Assembly: GCF_900196725.1 (NCBI RefSeq)
Contig: NZ_FZMP01000014.1
Location: 1 to 32,351, forward strand
DNA from: Candidatus Methanoperedens nitratireducens
Lineage (GTDB): Archaea > Halobacteriota > Methanosarcinia > Methanosarcinales > Methanoperedenaceae
Length of the DNA stretch: 32,351 nucleotides
Reading direction: 5' to 3'
Part shown: one piece after another, positions 1 to 8,017 of the stretch
How positions within the stretch are numbered: the first letter of the stretch is position 1
Layout of the letters: the number at the start of each line of letters is the position of its first letter
Translations under genes and position numbers: made by a program
The notes under the pieces: generated by a model
Database searches by the model: none
What the model was told of the DNA's origin: nothing
What the model saw: the letters and a program-made list of their open reading frames with translations, nothing else

Positions 1-1176
1 TGCCCCAAAATCATACTGGTGCCAAAATATTTTGACCATATAATTTTTTTTCCGTATCTTTTTTCAGTACGATAAGGGCAAGACATGTTAACAGGTATGA
101 GAATGCAAGATTAAAAACAGCGAACGAAATCAATCCGGATATTCCGGAATAAATAGATAATGTAAATGCAATCGTTCCATGAATCAATAATGCCATATAT
201 GGTGTGCCATATCTCGGGTGAATCCTGGAAAAAATCCTGGGAAATAAACCATCAACAGACATCGCATACGATAACCGTGAGGTAGCGAGCACATTTGATT
301 CATCGGAGCCTGATACTGATACTAAAGCCCCTATGGTCATAATTATGGCTCCGACTGCCCCAAAATTATCGACGCGGCATCAACCAGGGGGGTCGTGGTT
401 TTCGCTAAAGAAGACCAGTTAACTATCCCATAAATAACAAAGTTAGTGGAAAGATAAAATATTGTGACAATTAACATGCCTGTTGCTATTGCTTTTGGTA
501 TTGTTTTCTTCGGGTTTTTAACTTCACTTGCAGGCAGTGTGCCCAGTTCAAACCCGGCATATGCCCAGAGAATCAACACCAGGGCAGCCCCGAAATTATT
601 TAAACCAAGCGGGGCAAACGGTGTATAATTTGTAGCGGGAGTCCCGGGATTAGATACAAAAAAGAAAATCCCGCCGAAAACTAATAAAATCAGCGGGATT
701 AATTTAATAATTGTTAAAAAGTCATTGGCTCTTCCTGCAGCTTTAACCCCGATTATATTTATAAAAATTAAACTAAATAAAAACAATCCTTTCACGATGA
801 CCTGCTGAAAAAAATCCAGAGGGAAAAAATATTGCAGGTACTGTACGAACGCTATAGCAAAAACCGGTAATGCCAGGATTTCTGCGATCCACATGCTCCA
901 GCCGGTAAGGAAACCATAAAAATCATCAAACGCACAGGAAACAAAAGCGAAAGGACCTCCGACTCTCGGAACATAATAGCTGCAGTAAGCAAAGACCAGT
1001 GCTATTATTGTAGCAAGTACACCTGCGACCAGCCAGACGATTATCGAAAAAGGTCCGATCAATCCTGCCGTCAATGCAGAAGCTATATAAATATCCGCCC
1101 CGACAATCGAGCCGACGATAATATTGGTTAGATCGAAGGAAGTCAATTCTTCCTTGAGTTTCTTTGGACCCCCCAC
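1..1176 (-). pseudogene. APC-family amino acid permease, frameshifted and cut by the window edge
   Basis: The protein read leftward from a GTG at 1176 is a membrane transporter of the amino acid-polyamine-organocation (APC) superfamily. It opens with the usual helix 1 region (TNIIVGSIVGADIYIASAL) and has about eight further hydrophobic segments. The first frame stops at 343-345 just after IILGQSEP. The second frame, open from about 361 to 11, continues the family sequence (AVGAIIMTIGALVSVSGSDE) and matches helix 8 onward. One extra G in the run at 358-361 would join the two frames. The second frame stops at 11-13, before the last helices expected for a 12-helix permease, and a one-base shift there would give another open frame to the edge. 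AAGGAG abuts the GTG start. Substrate cannot be told. Either a decaying gene or sequencing indels explains the breaks. Confidence 0.8.
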
Positions 1177-1220
1177 TCCTTGAATTCATAACTCTGATAT
1201 TATGGTTCTAATAATTGATT

Positions 1221-1272
1221 TTCATACTAACCCTGTTATATTAACCTTTCCCTATTATTATATTAGTATGAA
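1221..1272. promoter_or_regulatory. Inverted repeat in divergent intergenic region (candidate operator)
   Basis: TTCATACTAA at 1221-1230 is exactly reverse-complementary to TTAGTATGAA at 1263-1272, with a 32-nt spacer. Arm centres are 42 bp apart, close to four helical turns. It lies in the 214-nt gap between the permease (-) and the PfkB kinase (+). The spacer holds A+T-rich TATA-like sequence (GTTATATTAAC, ATTATTATATT). Its position suits binding of a dimeric regulator or looping between two dimers, which is inference. The rest of the gap shows no gene. Confidence 0.4.
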
Positions 1273-1390
1273 GGGCTAATAATCCTTCCTGTCATGGCTA
1301 CCAATCCGTGTATGTAAACTAAAAAAGGGAACAGCTAATCTTTGCATCTCACAAACATAATATGAACAATCCAATGAGAGTGATTCCGGT

Positions 1391-2440
1391 ATGAACGTGA
1401 TAAAAGAAGAACTTATTGAGAAGCTTGCTGAGAGCACTCCAACAGAATTTAAAATTGTTGTTATGCCGCATTTCTGTATAGATAGCTCTGTCCGGTATGA
1501 AGATAATTGCAAATCATTTATCCGAAAATTTAAGAACATTGCAGGTCGGGGAGGGGGAAATATAATTGTAAAACAATCGCTATTAAGAGGAGGTAAAGCT
1601 GCAAACTGCGCATCAGCCCTTCTCTCCTTGGGTGTCCGCACATATTTAATCACAAGGACAGATGAGATCGGATATAAATTACTTGAATATTTTTTCAAGG
1701 GAAAAGACGCTGATCTATCATATGTAAGCAAAGATGGTGAGCTGGCTTCCTCTACTGCTATCGAGCTCAGAGGAACAAATGTTATGCTCAGCGATCCCGG
1801 CTCACTCTCACAATTCGGACCGGAATGCTTAACAGAGAAGGAGGAGAAACTTATTAGAGAAGCAGATCTCGTATGCGTCTCTGACTGGGGTTTAAATAAG
1901 AAAGGCACAGAGCTTGCAGAGCATGTTTTTGGCATCGTCAAAGAAGAAAAGGAAGGCAAAACTTTTTTTGACCCCGGAGACCCGTCTCCTAAAGAAGGGG
2001 ATGTGGAAGAAGAGATAGAGAGGATGGTTAGCAGGATACTATCAGAAGGGCTGGTTGATATAATCAGTGTAAATGAGGATGAAGTTAAAAGATACGGGAA
2101 GAAAGACAATCTCAGCAGGGCGATAAATCATCTCAGGCAGGTAGTGAGAGTTGATTTACATACAGAGGATTATGTAAGAACTTTCTATAAAGATAGAGAG
2201 ACAGGGGAGATTCCGGCATTTGATATACAACCAAAAAGGTTAACAGGAGCGGGTGATGCGTGGAATGCCGGCGATATATTTGGCGAAATTATCGGATTAT
2301 CCGACGACCTGAGGCTTATGCTTGCGAATGCGGTTGCAGCTTATTACATCTCGGATCCAGAAGGAAAACATCCTACAAGACGGGATCTGATGAAATTTCT
2401 GGATGGAGCATCTTTAAAATCTATACAGAGCAGGATTTAA
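1391..2440 (+). CDS. PfkB/ribokinase-family sugar or nucleoside kinase
   Basis: This is a 349-residue soluble cytoplasmic kinase of the PfkB superfamily, which phosphorylates a sugar or nucleoside hydroxyl with ATP. The N-terminal glycine-rich substrate signature is RGGKAANCASALLSLG at about 66-81. The C-terminal signature is LTGAGDAWNAGD at about 284-295, with the anion hole and the likely catalytic base D289 in GAGD. Length is normal to slightly long (family about 300-350). The ATG at 1391 has only a weak Shine-Dalgarno. ACATAATATG near 1355 could be a TATA box for a very short leader. It is divergent from the permease and convergent with the phospholipase-D-like gene 27 nt downstream, so it is probably monocistronic. 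Substrate is not predictable; known archaeal relatives include ADP-sugar, ribose and nucleoside kinases. Confidence 0.85.
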   Translation: MNVIKEELIEKLAESTPTEFKIVVMPHFCIDSSVRYEDNCKSFIRKFKNIAGRGGGNIIVKQSLLRGGKAANCASALLSLGVRTYLITRTDEIGYKLLEYFFKGKDADLSYVSKDGELASSTAIELRGTNVMLSDPGSLSQFGPECLTEKEEKLIREADLVCVSDWGLNKKGTELAEHVFGIVKEEKEGKTFFDPGDPSPKEGDVEEEIERMVSRILSEGLVDIISVNEDEVKRYGKKDNLSRAINHLRQVVRVDLHTEDYVRTFYKDRETGEIPAFDIQPKRLTGAGDAWNAGDIFGEIIGLSDDLRLMLANAVAAYYISDPEGKHPTRRDLMKFLDGASLKSIQSRI

Positions 2441-2467
2441 AGAGATTGAAATCTTGAGTTTTTTACT

Positions 2468-4258
2468 CTAATCAGGAACATGGAATTTGCTGATATCGAT
2501 TCCATGCGATATTAGCTGTTCTCTGGCTGAAAGTTCCGGACTGTAGGGAAGAATTCTCCCCTTCATCGTCTGATGGTCATTGAGCGATTCGATATTTGCC
2601 CTGACTGCATTTCTCCATAATTCCAGCCAGCCGCCAGGAGGAGGAGAATCCAGCGCTCTATGCTGTAACCCAAGGTGCTCTGCCCACAGCTCACGGCGCA
2701 TCTGTGCCACTTTACCTGTTGCGGGCTCACCCTGGATGCCGTCAAACAGGACTGCGTTGACCTCCACATTACGCGGAGGCTTCTCACGTTCGATAATATC
2801 AATATATGCTTCCATGGATATACCATCAAGATTAGCCGAACCGACAGTACCCCACCTGTCATCTATGACTGCTACCTTGCTGTGGATATAGCACTGCTTT
2901 AACTCGATACTCTCGGCACTTGGCCCGGTTCTCCAGAGGGAAAAGGCGCCGATTCGCGGATGCGAAGAACCAAGTTGTCCGAGAAGATTATTCTGCAGCT
3001 CTTTGTAAGCTGGAACATCCGTGTTCTCGTTAAGCAGTAAAATGATCTGAAGTCCCGGGTTCATGCTCAGGGCTTGGCTGAGCGCATCGGAAATGGTCTG
3101 GCTTGTGAAATACTGATTCTCCAGGTAAATGAAGTCCTGTGCGTTCCCGATAGCCCGCTGATAAGCCTCCAGAATGCCAGTCTCTCCGGTAGTAATCTCA
3201 GGTAATATCTCTGCAGGAAAGGTTCGTACCACCTGAACAGACTGGGTTCCGGCTGCTTTTAAAGGCTTCGGTGGAGGTATTATATCTGCACTGTGTTCCT
3301 CCCTGGAGCGAAAGTTCCACAGTTCAACAAATGTTTCCTCCACATGAGCCACAGCGGGTCCGCGCAGGCGGATACAAACATCATGGATTGGCTTATTACC
3401 GATTCCCGGGTTTCCACTGCCGCGCCGGTGATCAAAGATCAGGTGATTGGGCGTATCCCAGTATGCCTGTTCAAACGGGGAGCCGATAATAAAAGCTTCA
3501 GCTCTGGAATTATCCTGACTATCTACAGTCAATGATTTAGCATGAACTGCATTATTGACCAGAGGAAACGGACGGACATCTACACTGTTATTACCGGCAT
3601 TTTTGAAGAAATCCCGTAGCTCATCAACGGTACTGGGTGCAAATAAGTTCTCATTCAAAAGAATGCGTACTTTAACGCCGCGCTGGTTGGCTTCAAGAAG
3701 CTTCTGTGCAAGAACATCTTTTGGTCTGGTTGCACAGCTGGGAATCTCCCCGCCTGTGAATATGGCAATGAGATCAGGTGAAAACGAGAGCTGAAGTATG
3801 TGTATAGTATACTGTGCTTTTTCTATTGCTGCCACCATACTGGCAAAGGCTGACATTCCATCTATCAGTACCTCGGCATCGTTATTTCTTGTTAATCTGG
3901 AAGGATTCAGCCCTCCAAGTGTGGCTGCCATGCCTTCTGCACTGGCTCTGGGAACCATGATAGCGGGAACATTGAGCGCATCATCATTAACATGCCTGAA
4001 CTTATCGGTCATGGCAAGCTCACGGGTGCCCGTACGATCAAGAATCGTTATGGTAATATCAGGAGCCTGACCCAGTAGTTGCATGTACTTGTTGGGCGAG
4101 TAAGAAATACTGTACTTTCCTTCATCATCAGTAATTGTGCGCCCCAGTAGTTGCTGATTGAAAGGCCAGATATAATTACCATGAGCAAGTATAACCAGTC
4201 CGGAGATCGGTCTATCACCTTCATCTATGACCCTTCCCCGAATAGCTCTGCTCCCCAT
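2468..4258 (-). CDS. Phospholipase D-like protein with N-terminal regulatory-like beta domain
   Basis: The 596-residue protein has both HKD catalytic motifs of the phospholipase D superfamily: H239-x-K241-x4-D246 (VHAKSLTVD) and H459-x-K461-x4-D466 (IHSKVAVID), the latter followed by GSANLD at 473-478. Such enzymes form a covalent phosphohistidine and cleave or transfer phosphodiester groups, usually on phospholipids (cardiolipin synthase type) or nucleic acids. Residues about 5-75 (IRGRVIDEGDRPISGLVIL, TDDEGKYSIS) resemble the carboxypeptidase-regulatory-like/Ig fold found on surface proteins. No signal peptide or clear transmembrane helix is visible. Start ATG 4258 has AAAGGAA upstream at good spacing. 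It lies 80 nt beyond the DUF362 operon on the same strand and could be its last gene. Substrate unknown. Confidence 0.88.
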   Translation of the reverse strand: MGSRAIRGRVIDEGDRPISGLVILAHGNYIWPFNQQLLGRTITDDEGKYSISYSPNKYMQLLGQAPDITITILDRTGTRELAMTDKFRHVNDDALNVPAIMVPRASAEGMAATLGGLNPSRLTRNNDAEVLIDGMSAFASMVAAIEKAQYTIHILQLSFSPDLIAIFTGGEIPSCATRPKDVLAQKLLEANQRGVKVRILLNENLFAPSTVDELRDFFKNAGNNSVDVRPFPLVNNAVHAKSLTVDSQDNSRAEAFIIGSPFEQAYWDTPNHLIFDHRRGSGNPGIGNKPIHDVCIRLRGPAVAHVEETFVELWNFRSREEHSADIIPPPKPLKAAGTQSVQVVRTFPAEILPEITTGETGILEAYQRAIGNAQDFIYLENQYFTSQTISDALSQALSMNPGLQIILLLNENTDVPAYKELQNNLLGQLGSSHPRIGAFSLWRTGPSAESIELKQCYIHSKVAVIDDRWGTVGSANLDGISMEAYIDIIEREKPPRNVEVNAVLFDGIQGEPATGKVAQMRRELWAEHLGLQHRALDSPPPGGWLELWRNAVRANIESLNDHQTMKGRILPYSPELSAREQLISHGIDISKFHVPD

Positions 4259-4338
4259 ACATATTCCTTTGCTCTGATTGGTTATAGTTCTTTCTTAAAG
4301 CGAAAATTAGCTGCAACTCCTACAAGTAGGGTGGTAGT

Positions 4339-5397
4339 TCACTCGTACAAGGATATAGCTTTGAGTATCCGGAGTATGAACCTGCGTATAGCGAGAATTA
4401 TCCTTGATGTAGTCTTTACCGGGAAGGCAGAATCCATCTCCGAAGAGAGAAAGCCAAGCATGTTCGAGAAGCCGTACCACTCCTCGCCGTAGTTAAGGAT
4501 GTGCTCGATGCCGGGCGGCACATTGTCCCAGTCCCTGTAAACTGAAGCATCACCTGTTATGCATATCTCAGGTTTTCCGAACTCTTCAACCGCAAGCCTC
4601 GTGAAACTGCTCTTCATGGGGTCAAGTCCCATCTTCATTGCTCCCACCATGTCAACTGCAACGATATCCGGACCCGCGATGATGGTCCTGGTATGCTTGG
4701 GTGTATAATCTGCCTTGATGCCGAGCAGACCATCGGATGACCATATGCCATCGATGATACCGAAGTGCACGGGGAATTCTTTTATCATTTCTACCGTAAC
4801 GCTATCCACCTCCCTGTCCTTATGGTATTCGAGGAACTTGTTCTGCTCCGGCGTTGTCCCGTAGATGTTTTTAATGGTGAGGGTATAGTAGCAGGAGAAA
4901 TGGGTTTTGTTCTTGGCAAAGGAGATGCGAAAATCAGCGTCCTTCCACGTTTTCCCCGCAAAATATGTGCCAAGTGAACCTTTATAGGTGTGGGACACAG
5001 CATCTTTCGTCAGGTCCACGATCCTGTAGTTGGTGGGATTGTACCCTGCATGCCTCGCCACATTCACAACTTCCCTGTTCTTGAACCAGTTGCCGAACAC
5101 GTTCTGAGATTCCACGAGGGCAATGTTGGTAAAACCTTTTTCCGTTATTCTATTGATCAGGTGCTCCACGAGCGCAGGGTCTGTGATAACGCTCATGTCC
5201 TCTTTTGAGTAAAACATCATCAGGTTTGGTTTTATCGCGATAAGGAACTCGCTTTTAGTCTTGCCGGATCTGGTGAAATGCCTCTCAAGTTCATCCCAGA
5301 AACCCGCCTCTTTGAGCACCTCCTCAAGCGCAGTAAACCTGTCGCTGTCATTTTCCTGCAGCGTTGTCCGCACGGCTACGTTTACCACAATGATCAC
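4339..5397 (-). CDS. DUF362 family protein (paralogue 2)
   Basis: The 352-residue protein belongs to the DUF362 family, whose biochemical role is not established. Family-like features are FLIAIKPNLMM (about 50-60), a TDPALVEHLINRI helix, NIALVES, DFRISFAKNKTHF..YTLTIKNIYGTTP in the middle, and TIIAGPDIVAVDMVGA near 250. It lacks the four-cysteine ferredoxin module that some members carry. The GTG start at 5397 overlaps the TGA of the upstream gene (GTGA), so translation is coupled. The gene at 6314-7372 is a clear paralogue, about 60% identical by eye and of the same length. The C-terminus is basic and amphipathic (RIILAIRRFILRILKAI), so peripheral membrane contact is possible. Function beyond the family assignment is unknown. 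Confidence 0.85.
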   Translation of the reverse strand: MIIVVNVAVRTTLQENDSDRFTALEEVLKEAGFWDELERHFTRSGKTKSEFLIAIKPNLMMFYSKEDMSVITDPALVEHLINRITEKGFTNIALVESQNVFGNWFKNREVVNVARHAGYNPTNYRIVDLTKDAVSHTYKGSLGTYFAGKTWKDADFRISFAKNKTHFSCYYTLTIKNIYGTTPEQNKFLEYHKDREVDSVTVEMIKEFPVHFGIIDGIWSSDGLLGIKADYTPKHTRTIIAGPDIVAVDMVGAMKMGLDPMKSSFTRLAVEEFGKPEICITGDASVYRDWDNVPPGIEHILNYGEEWYGFSNMLGFLSSEMDSAFPVKTTSRIILAIRRFILRILKAISLYE

Positions 5398-6317
5398 TCT
5401 CTTATTTTATTTAATATATAGTACAGGCACAGCCGTTTTCCTCTTCCTGTATCCTCGGAGTGGACCTGTCCGAGAGAACCAGTCCACGGTGGCGGAAGGA
5501 GGCTTTTATCCGGCTGGCAGTATTTCCCCACCATTACCTCATCGGTCACTTTGCGTATCTCGTCGTGCCAGCTTGTAAAATCGAACATTCTCATTGTATC
5601 TTCGCCAAGCTCAACCCTGGATTCTCCCTCCCACACATCGAGCAACTTCCAGCGCCCATCCACTTTGTCCTCATTAAGGGTGAAACTCAACACAAAAAAT
5701 GAATGGGACAGGGCAGCGTTTGAAATAAGCTGGCCTCTCCATTTTCCTTCGATATCCGATGCCTTCGGGGCACTGCCGCTGTCAAACAGCTCCCTGTGAT
5801 CGGCGGGGGACAGGTATTCAAAACCATACCTGCGCGCCATGGCAAATGTCAGAAGTTCGATGCCGTACGGAAATGTTCCAAGGTACGCCTTTCCGATCAC
5901 TACATCCTCGTTTACGGGCAGCAGAAGGTCGTAGAAAGGGCGGTTCCACAGTTCCGAATAGGTGAGGTGAATGTATTTTCTGCCTTTGAACACTACCTCT
6001 TTGAGCCGGTTGCGCCCGCGTATTATGCCGTCACCGTCCGTTGTCACACCGCCGTACTCTCCGTTCTCCTTTTTGAACTGCTTTTTAAACCCTGCAGGGA
6101 GAGGTACAAATCTGCCAAAAAGTGTGAACACATGATCTACCGGGAAAAAGCCCCTCCAGTGCACGTCGTTATGTACTTCGTTCCCTGAAATATCGATGTT
6201 CTTCCTCCCGGAGTTAACCATCGTTTCGATGGGAAGGCATTCCTTTGTGCGGAACAGCACATCCATTTCCTCTCTTTTACAGCGCATGGGCTGCTTCTCG
6301 TTGCATTCAGCCATCAT
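5394..6317 (-). CDS. Unrecognised two-module protein between two DUF362 genes
   Basis: I do not recognise this 307-residue protein with confidence. It appears to contain two related modules. Module A runs from W54-R-G to N136-EDVVIGKAYLG. Module B runs from W193-R-G to T258-DEVMVGKYCQP. Each begins with WRG and ends in an acidic-V-V/M-x-GK turn after an aromatic-rich segment (NRPFYDLLLPV; FTSWHDEIRKV). The alternating hydrophobic pattern suggests beta-barrel, lipocalin-like folds; this is inference. No signal peptide or transmembrane helix is seen. The gene overlaps the upstream DUF362 stop (ATGA) and its own TGA overlaps the GTG of the downstream DUF362 gene, so all three are translated together. 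GAGGTACGA precedes the start; ATG 6317 and ATG 6314 are both possible. Either an oligomeric complex or a pathway with the two DUF362 proteins would fit. Confidence 0.75.
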   Translation of the reverse strand: MMAECNEKQPMRCKREEMDVLFRTKECLPIETMVNSGRKNIDISGNEVHNDVHWRGFFPVDHVFTLFGRFVPLPAGFKKQFKKENGEYGGVTTDGDGIIRGRNRLKEVVFKGRKYIHLTYSELWNRPFYDLLLPVNEDVVIGKAYLGTFPYGIELLTFAMARRYGFEYLSPADHRELFDSGSAPKASDIEGKWRGQLISNAALSHSFFVLSFTLNEDKVDGRWKLLDVWEGESRVELGEDTMRMFDFTSWHDEIRKVTDEVMVGKYCQPDKSLLPPPWTGSLGQVHSEDTGRGKRLCLYYILNKIRE

Positions 6318-7372
6318 TCGTACCTCGATATCAATTTTAATATACTCAAAAACATTCTCCGGATGCCCAGCACCAGTCTGCTTCTCATTCTGGGCGGGAA
6401 CGACGGGTCCATCTCGGCACTGACAAAACCCATAAAGTTAAAGAAACCGTGCCATTCCTCCCCGAGATTGAAGAAATCATCAAGGTGCTCCGGTACATTG
6501 TCCCAGTCGGGATATACCGACATGTCCCCGGTCCGCTCAATATCGGGCAACCCGAATTCCTGCACGGCAAACCTGTGGAACCTGCTCTTCATCGGGTCAA
6601 TTCCCATCTTTTCGGCGCCCACCTGGTCAACTGCAACAATATCAGGACCGGCAATGATGGTTTTGGTGTACTTGGGACTGTAATCCGCTTTCAGCCCCAT
6701 CACCCCGTCAGAACTTACAGTGGCATCAATGATACCAAAGTGCACCGGGAACGCTTTCAGCATATCAATGGTAACCAGGTCAAATTCCCTGTCTCGGTGG
6801 TACTCAAGGAACTTATTTTCCTCAGGCGTGGTGCCGTATATGTTCTTCACACACAGGGTAAAATAGCACTGGAAATGCGTCTTATTCTTGGCGAACGAAA
6901 CCCGGAAATCCGCATCTTTCCAGGTCTTCCCCACGAAGTAAGCCCCGAGGTACCCGCCGTAATCGTATGCCACAGCTTCACCAGTGAGGTCAACTATCCT
7001 GTAGTTTTTACCGGTGTAACCTGAAAAAGCCGCTACCCTGTCTACCTCTCTGTTTTTAAACCACACGCCGTACGTATTCTTTGATTCAACCAGCGCTATG
7101 TTCGTATATCCTCTCCCGGTCAAATGGTTCACGAGATACTCTACGAGCTCCGGATCGGTAATAACGCTCTTATCTGTTCTGGAATACGCCATCATCATGT
7201 TGGGTTTTATTGCTATTAAAAATTCATTTTTCGTTTTATTTGATTCCAGAAAGCGCTTTTCCAGAGATTCCCAGAAACCGGATTCTTCAAGTACCTGTTC
7301 AAGAAGTGAGAATTTATCCTCACCCTTGCGGGCTACTACCTTCGTAATCCCGCCGTTCGTGATTTCAATCAC
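6314..7372 (-). CDS. DUF362 family protein (paralogue 1)
   Basis: This DUF362 protein closely parallels the one at 4339-5397: FLIAIKPNMMM, VITDPELVEYLVNHL, NIALVES, DADFRVSFAKNKTHF, VKNIYGTTPEENKFLEYH, TIIAGPDIVAVDQVGAEKMG and the basic tail LVLGIRRMFLSILKLIS. No ferredoxin cysteines are present. The open frame reaches a TTG at 7390, but GTG 7372 is the better start. It gives 352 residues, exactly the length of the paralogue, and aligns the N-termini. It then overlaps the end of the upstream membrane-protein gene by 8 nt. The 3' end overlaps the next start by 4 nt. The two DUF362 copies probably arose by duplication within the operon. Biochemical activity is unknown. Confidence 0.85.
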   Translation of the reverse strand: MIEITNGGITKVVARKGEDKFSLLEQVLEESGFWESLEKRFLESNKTKNEFLIAIKPNMMMAYSRTDKSVITDPELVEYLVNHLTGRGYTNIALVESKNTYGVWFKNREVDRVAAFSGYTGKNYRIVDLTGEAVAYDYGGYLGAYFVGKTWKDADFRVSFAKNKTHFQCYFTLCVKNIYGTTPEENKFLEYHRDREFDLVTIDMLKAFPVHFGIIDATVSSDGVMGLKADYSPKYTKTIIAGPDIVAVDQVGAEKMGIDPMKSRFHRFAVQEFGLPDIERTGDMSVYPDWDNVPEHLDDFFNLGEEWHGFFNFMGFVSAEMDPSFPPRMRSRLVLGIRRMFLSILKLISRYE

Positions 7373-7682
7373 CCCTGCTGCCAGTATCAAGACCGAGCTT
7401 CAACCACAGGGGATAGGCTGCGAACATGATAATTGCAAGTACGCCCATCCCGTCTTCTTTTTTCAGGTCTGTACCAAGCCCTGAATTCAGCATCCAGTCA
7501 GAACCGTTAATCCATCCGCCAGACCACCAGGGAAGAATATCAAGGTACAGGAGGGCGCTCACGAAAATAAAAACCAGCACAACTGCAGAGGCTATTATCA
7601 AGCGCACGGATCTGTTACCGATAAACCGCCCGATTAAAAAACCGAGTAAGATAAGCGATGGCGGGTCAAGCAAAAAACTCAT
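7365..7682 (-). CDS. Small membrane protein heading the DUF362 operon
   Basis: This 105-residue protein has about three hydrophobic segments: LILLGFLIGRFIG (about 10-23), LIIASAVVLVFIFVSALLYL (about 28-47) and MGVLAIIMFAAYPLWLKLGL (about 79-98). Between the last two is a tryptophan/glycine-rich loop (LPWWSGGWINGSDWM). The family is not recognised. It is first in the operon: a strong Shine-Dalgarno (AAGGAGGT, 7689-7696) sits 6 nt before the ATG, and its end overlaps the DUF362 gene downstream. The arrangement suggests a membrane anchor or partner for the cytoplasmic DUF362 proteins, which is inference from position only. Confidence 0.75.
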   Translation of the reverse strand: MSFLLDPPSLILLGFLIGRFIGNRSVRLIIASAVVLVFIFVSALLYLDILPWWSGGWINGSDWMLNSGLGTDLKKEDGMGVLAIIMFAAYPLWLKLGLDTGSRGD

Positions 7683-7688
7683 ACCAGT

Positions 7689-7736
7689 ACCTCCTTCGTT
7701 TTTTCATCGTCCACCGTAAATTTAGTTTTTATATTA
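7689..7736 (-). promoter_or_regulatory. Promoter and ribosome binding site of the DUF362 operon
   Basis: On the minus strand, TAATATAAAAAC at 7725-7736 is a good archaeal TATA-like box. Transcription would start near 7700-7706 and give a short leader carrying AAGGAGGT (7689-7696), a near-consensus Shine-Dalgarno, before the ATG at 7682. The tRNA gene upstream has its own promoter and reads the same way, so read-through from it is also possible. Confidence 0.5.
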
Positions 7737-7793
7737 TTTAATCATATTTTAAATTTGCGGTGCACGAAGGTGTGGGACAAAAAGAAGTGTAAA

Positions 7794-7867
7794 TGCCCAG
7801 ACCCGGACTTGAACCGGGGACATCGCGGTCTTCAGCCGCGCGCTCTCCCGGGCTGAGCTATCTGGGC
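7794..7867 (-). tRNA. tRNA-Phe (GAA)
   Basis: The minus strand folds into a complete 74-nt cloverleaf. The acceptor is GCCCAGA/TCTGGGC with discriminator A. The D stem is GCTC/GAGC. The anticodon stem is CGCGG/CCGCG with loop CTGAAGA, giving anticodon GAA. The variable loop is ATGTC, and the T stem is CCCGG/CCGGG with loop TTCAAGT. CCA is not encoded; the next bases are TTT, so CCA is added after transcription. No intron is seen. It decodes UUU and UUC. Confidence 0.97.
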
Positions 7868-7892
7868 ACACAGGGTGCTAATCGCTGGCATT

Positions 7893-7900
7893 GTATATCT
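7893..7900 (-). promoter_or_regulatory. TATA box of tRNA-Phe
   Basis: AGATATAC on the minus strand is centred about 29 nt upstream of the mature tRNA 5' end at 7867. This is the spacing expected for archaeal TBP/TFB-directed initiation a few nucleotides before the tRNA. No better box lies nearby. Confidence 0.55.
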
Positions 7901-8017
7901 AATCTTCGCCAGCAACTTCTCGAACCGAGTCCGAAATATGGTTCGGAATAGAAAAACCTTTCGATATCCCCAAGACTTAATATAAATAATGATAATAAAG
8001 CCAATGAAGGTGACTGA

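Noticed and set aside
926-1189. Short minus-strand ORF at the permease start
   Set aside because: It is a shifted reading of the permease. It would matter only if the G-run after its ATG contained one base too many, in which case it would supply an alternative ATG start.
4151-4492. Plus-strand ORF spanning the end of DUF362 and the start of the phospholipase-D-like gene
   Set aside because: It lies antisense to two well-supported genes, has no ribosome binding site and its translation resembles no protein.
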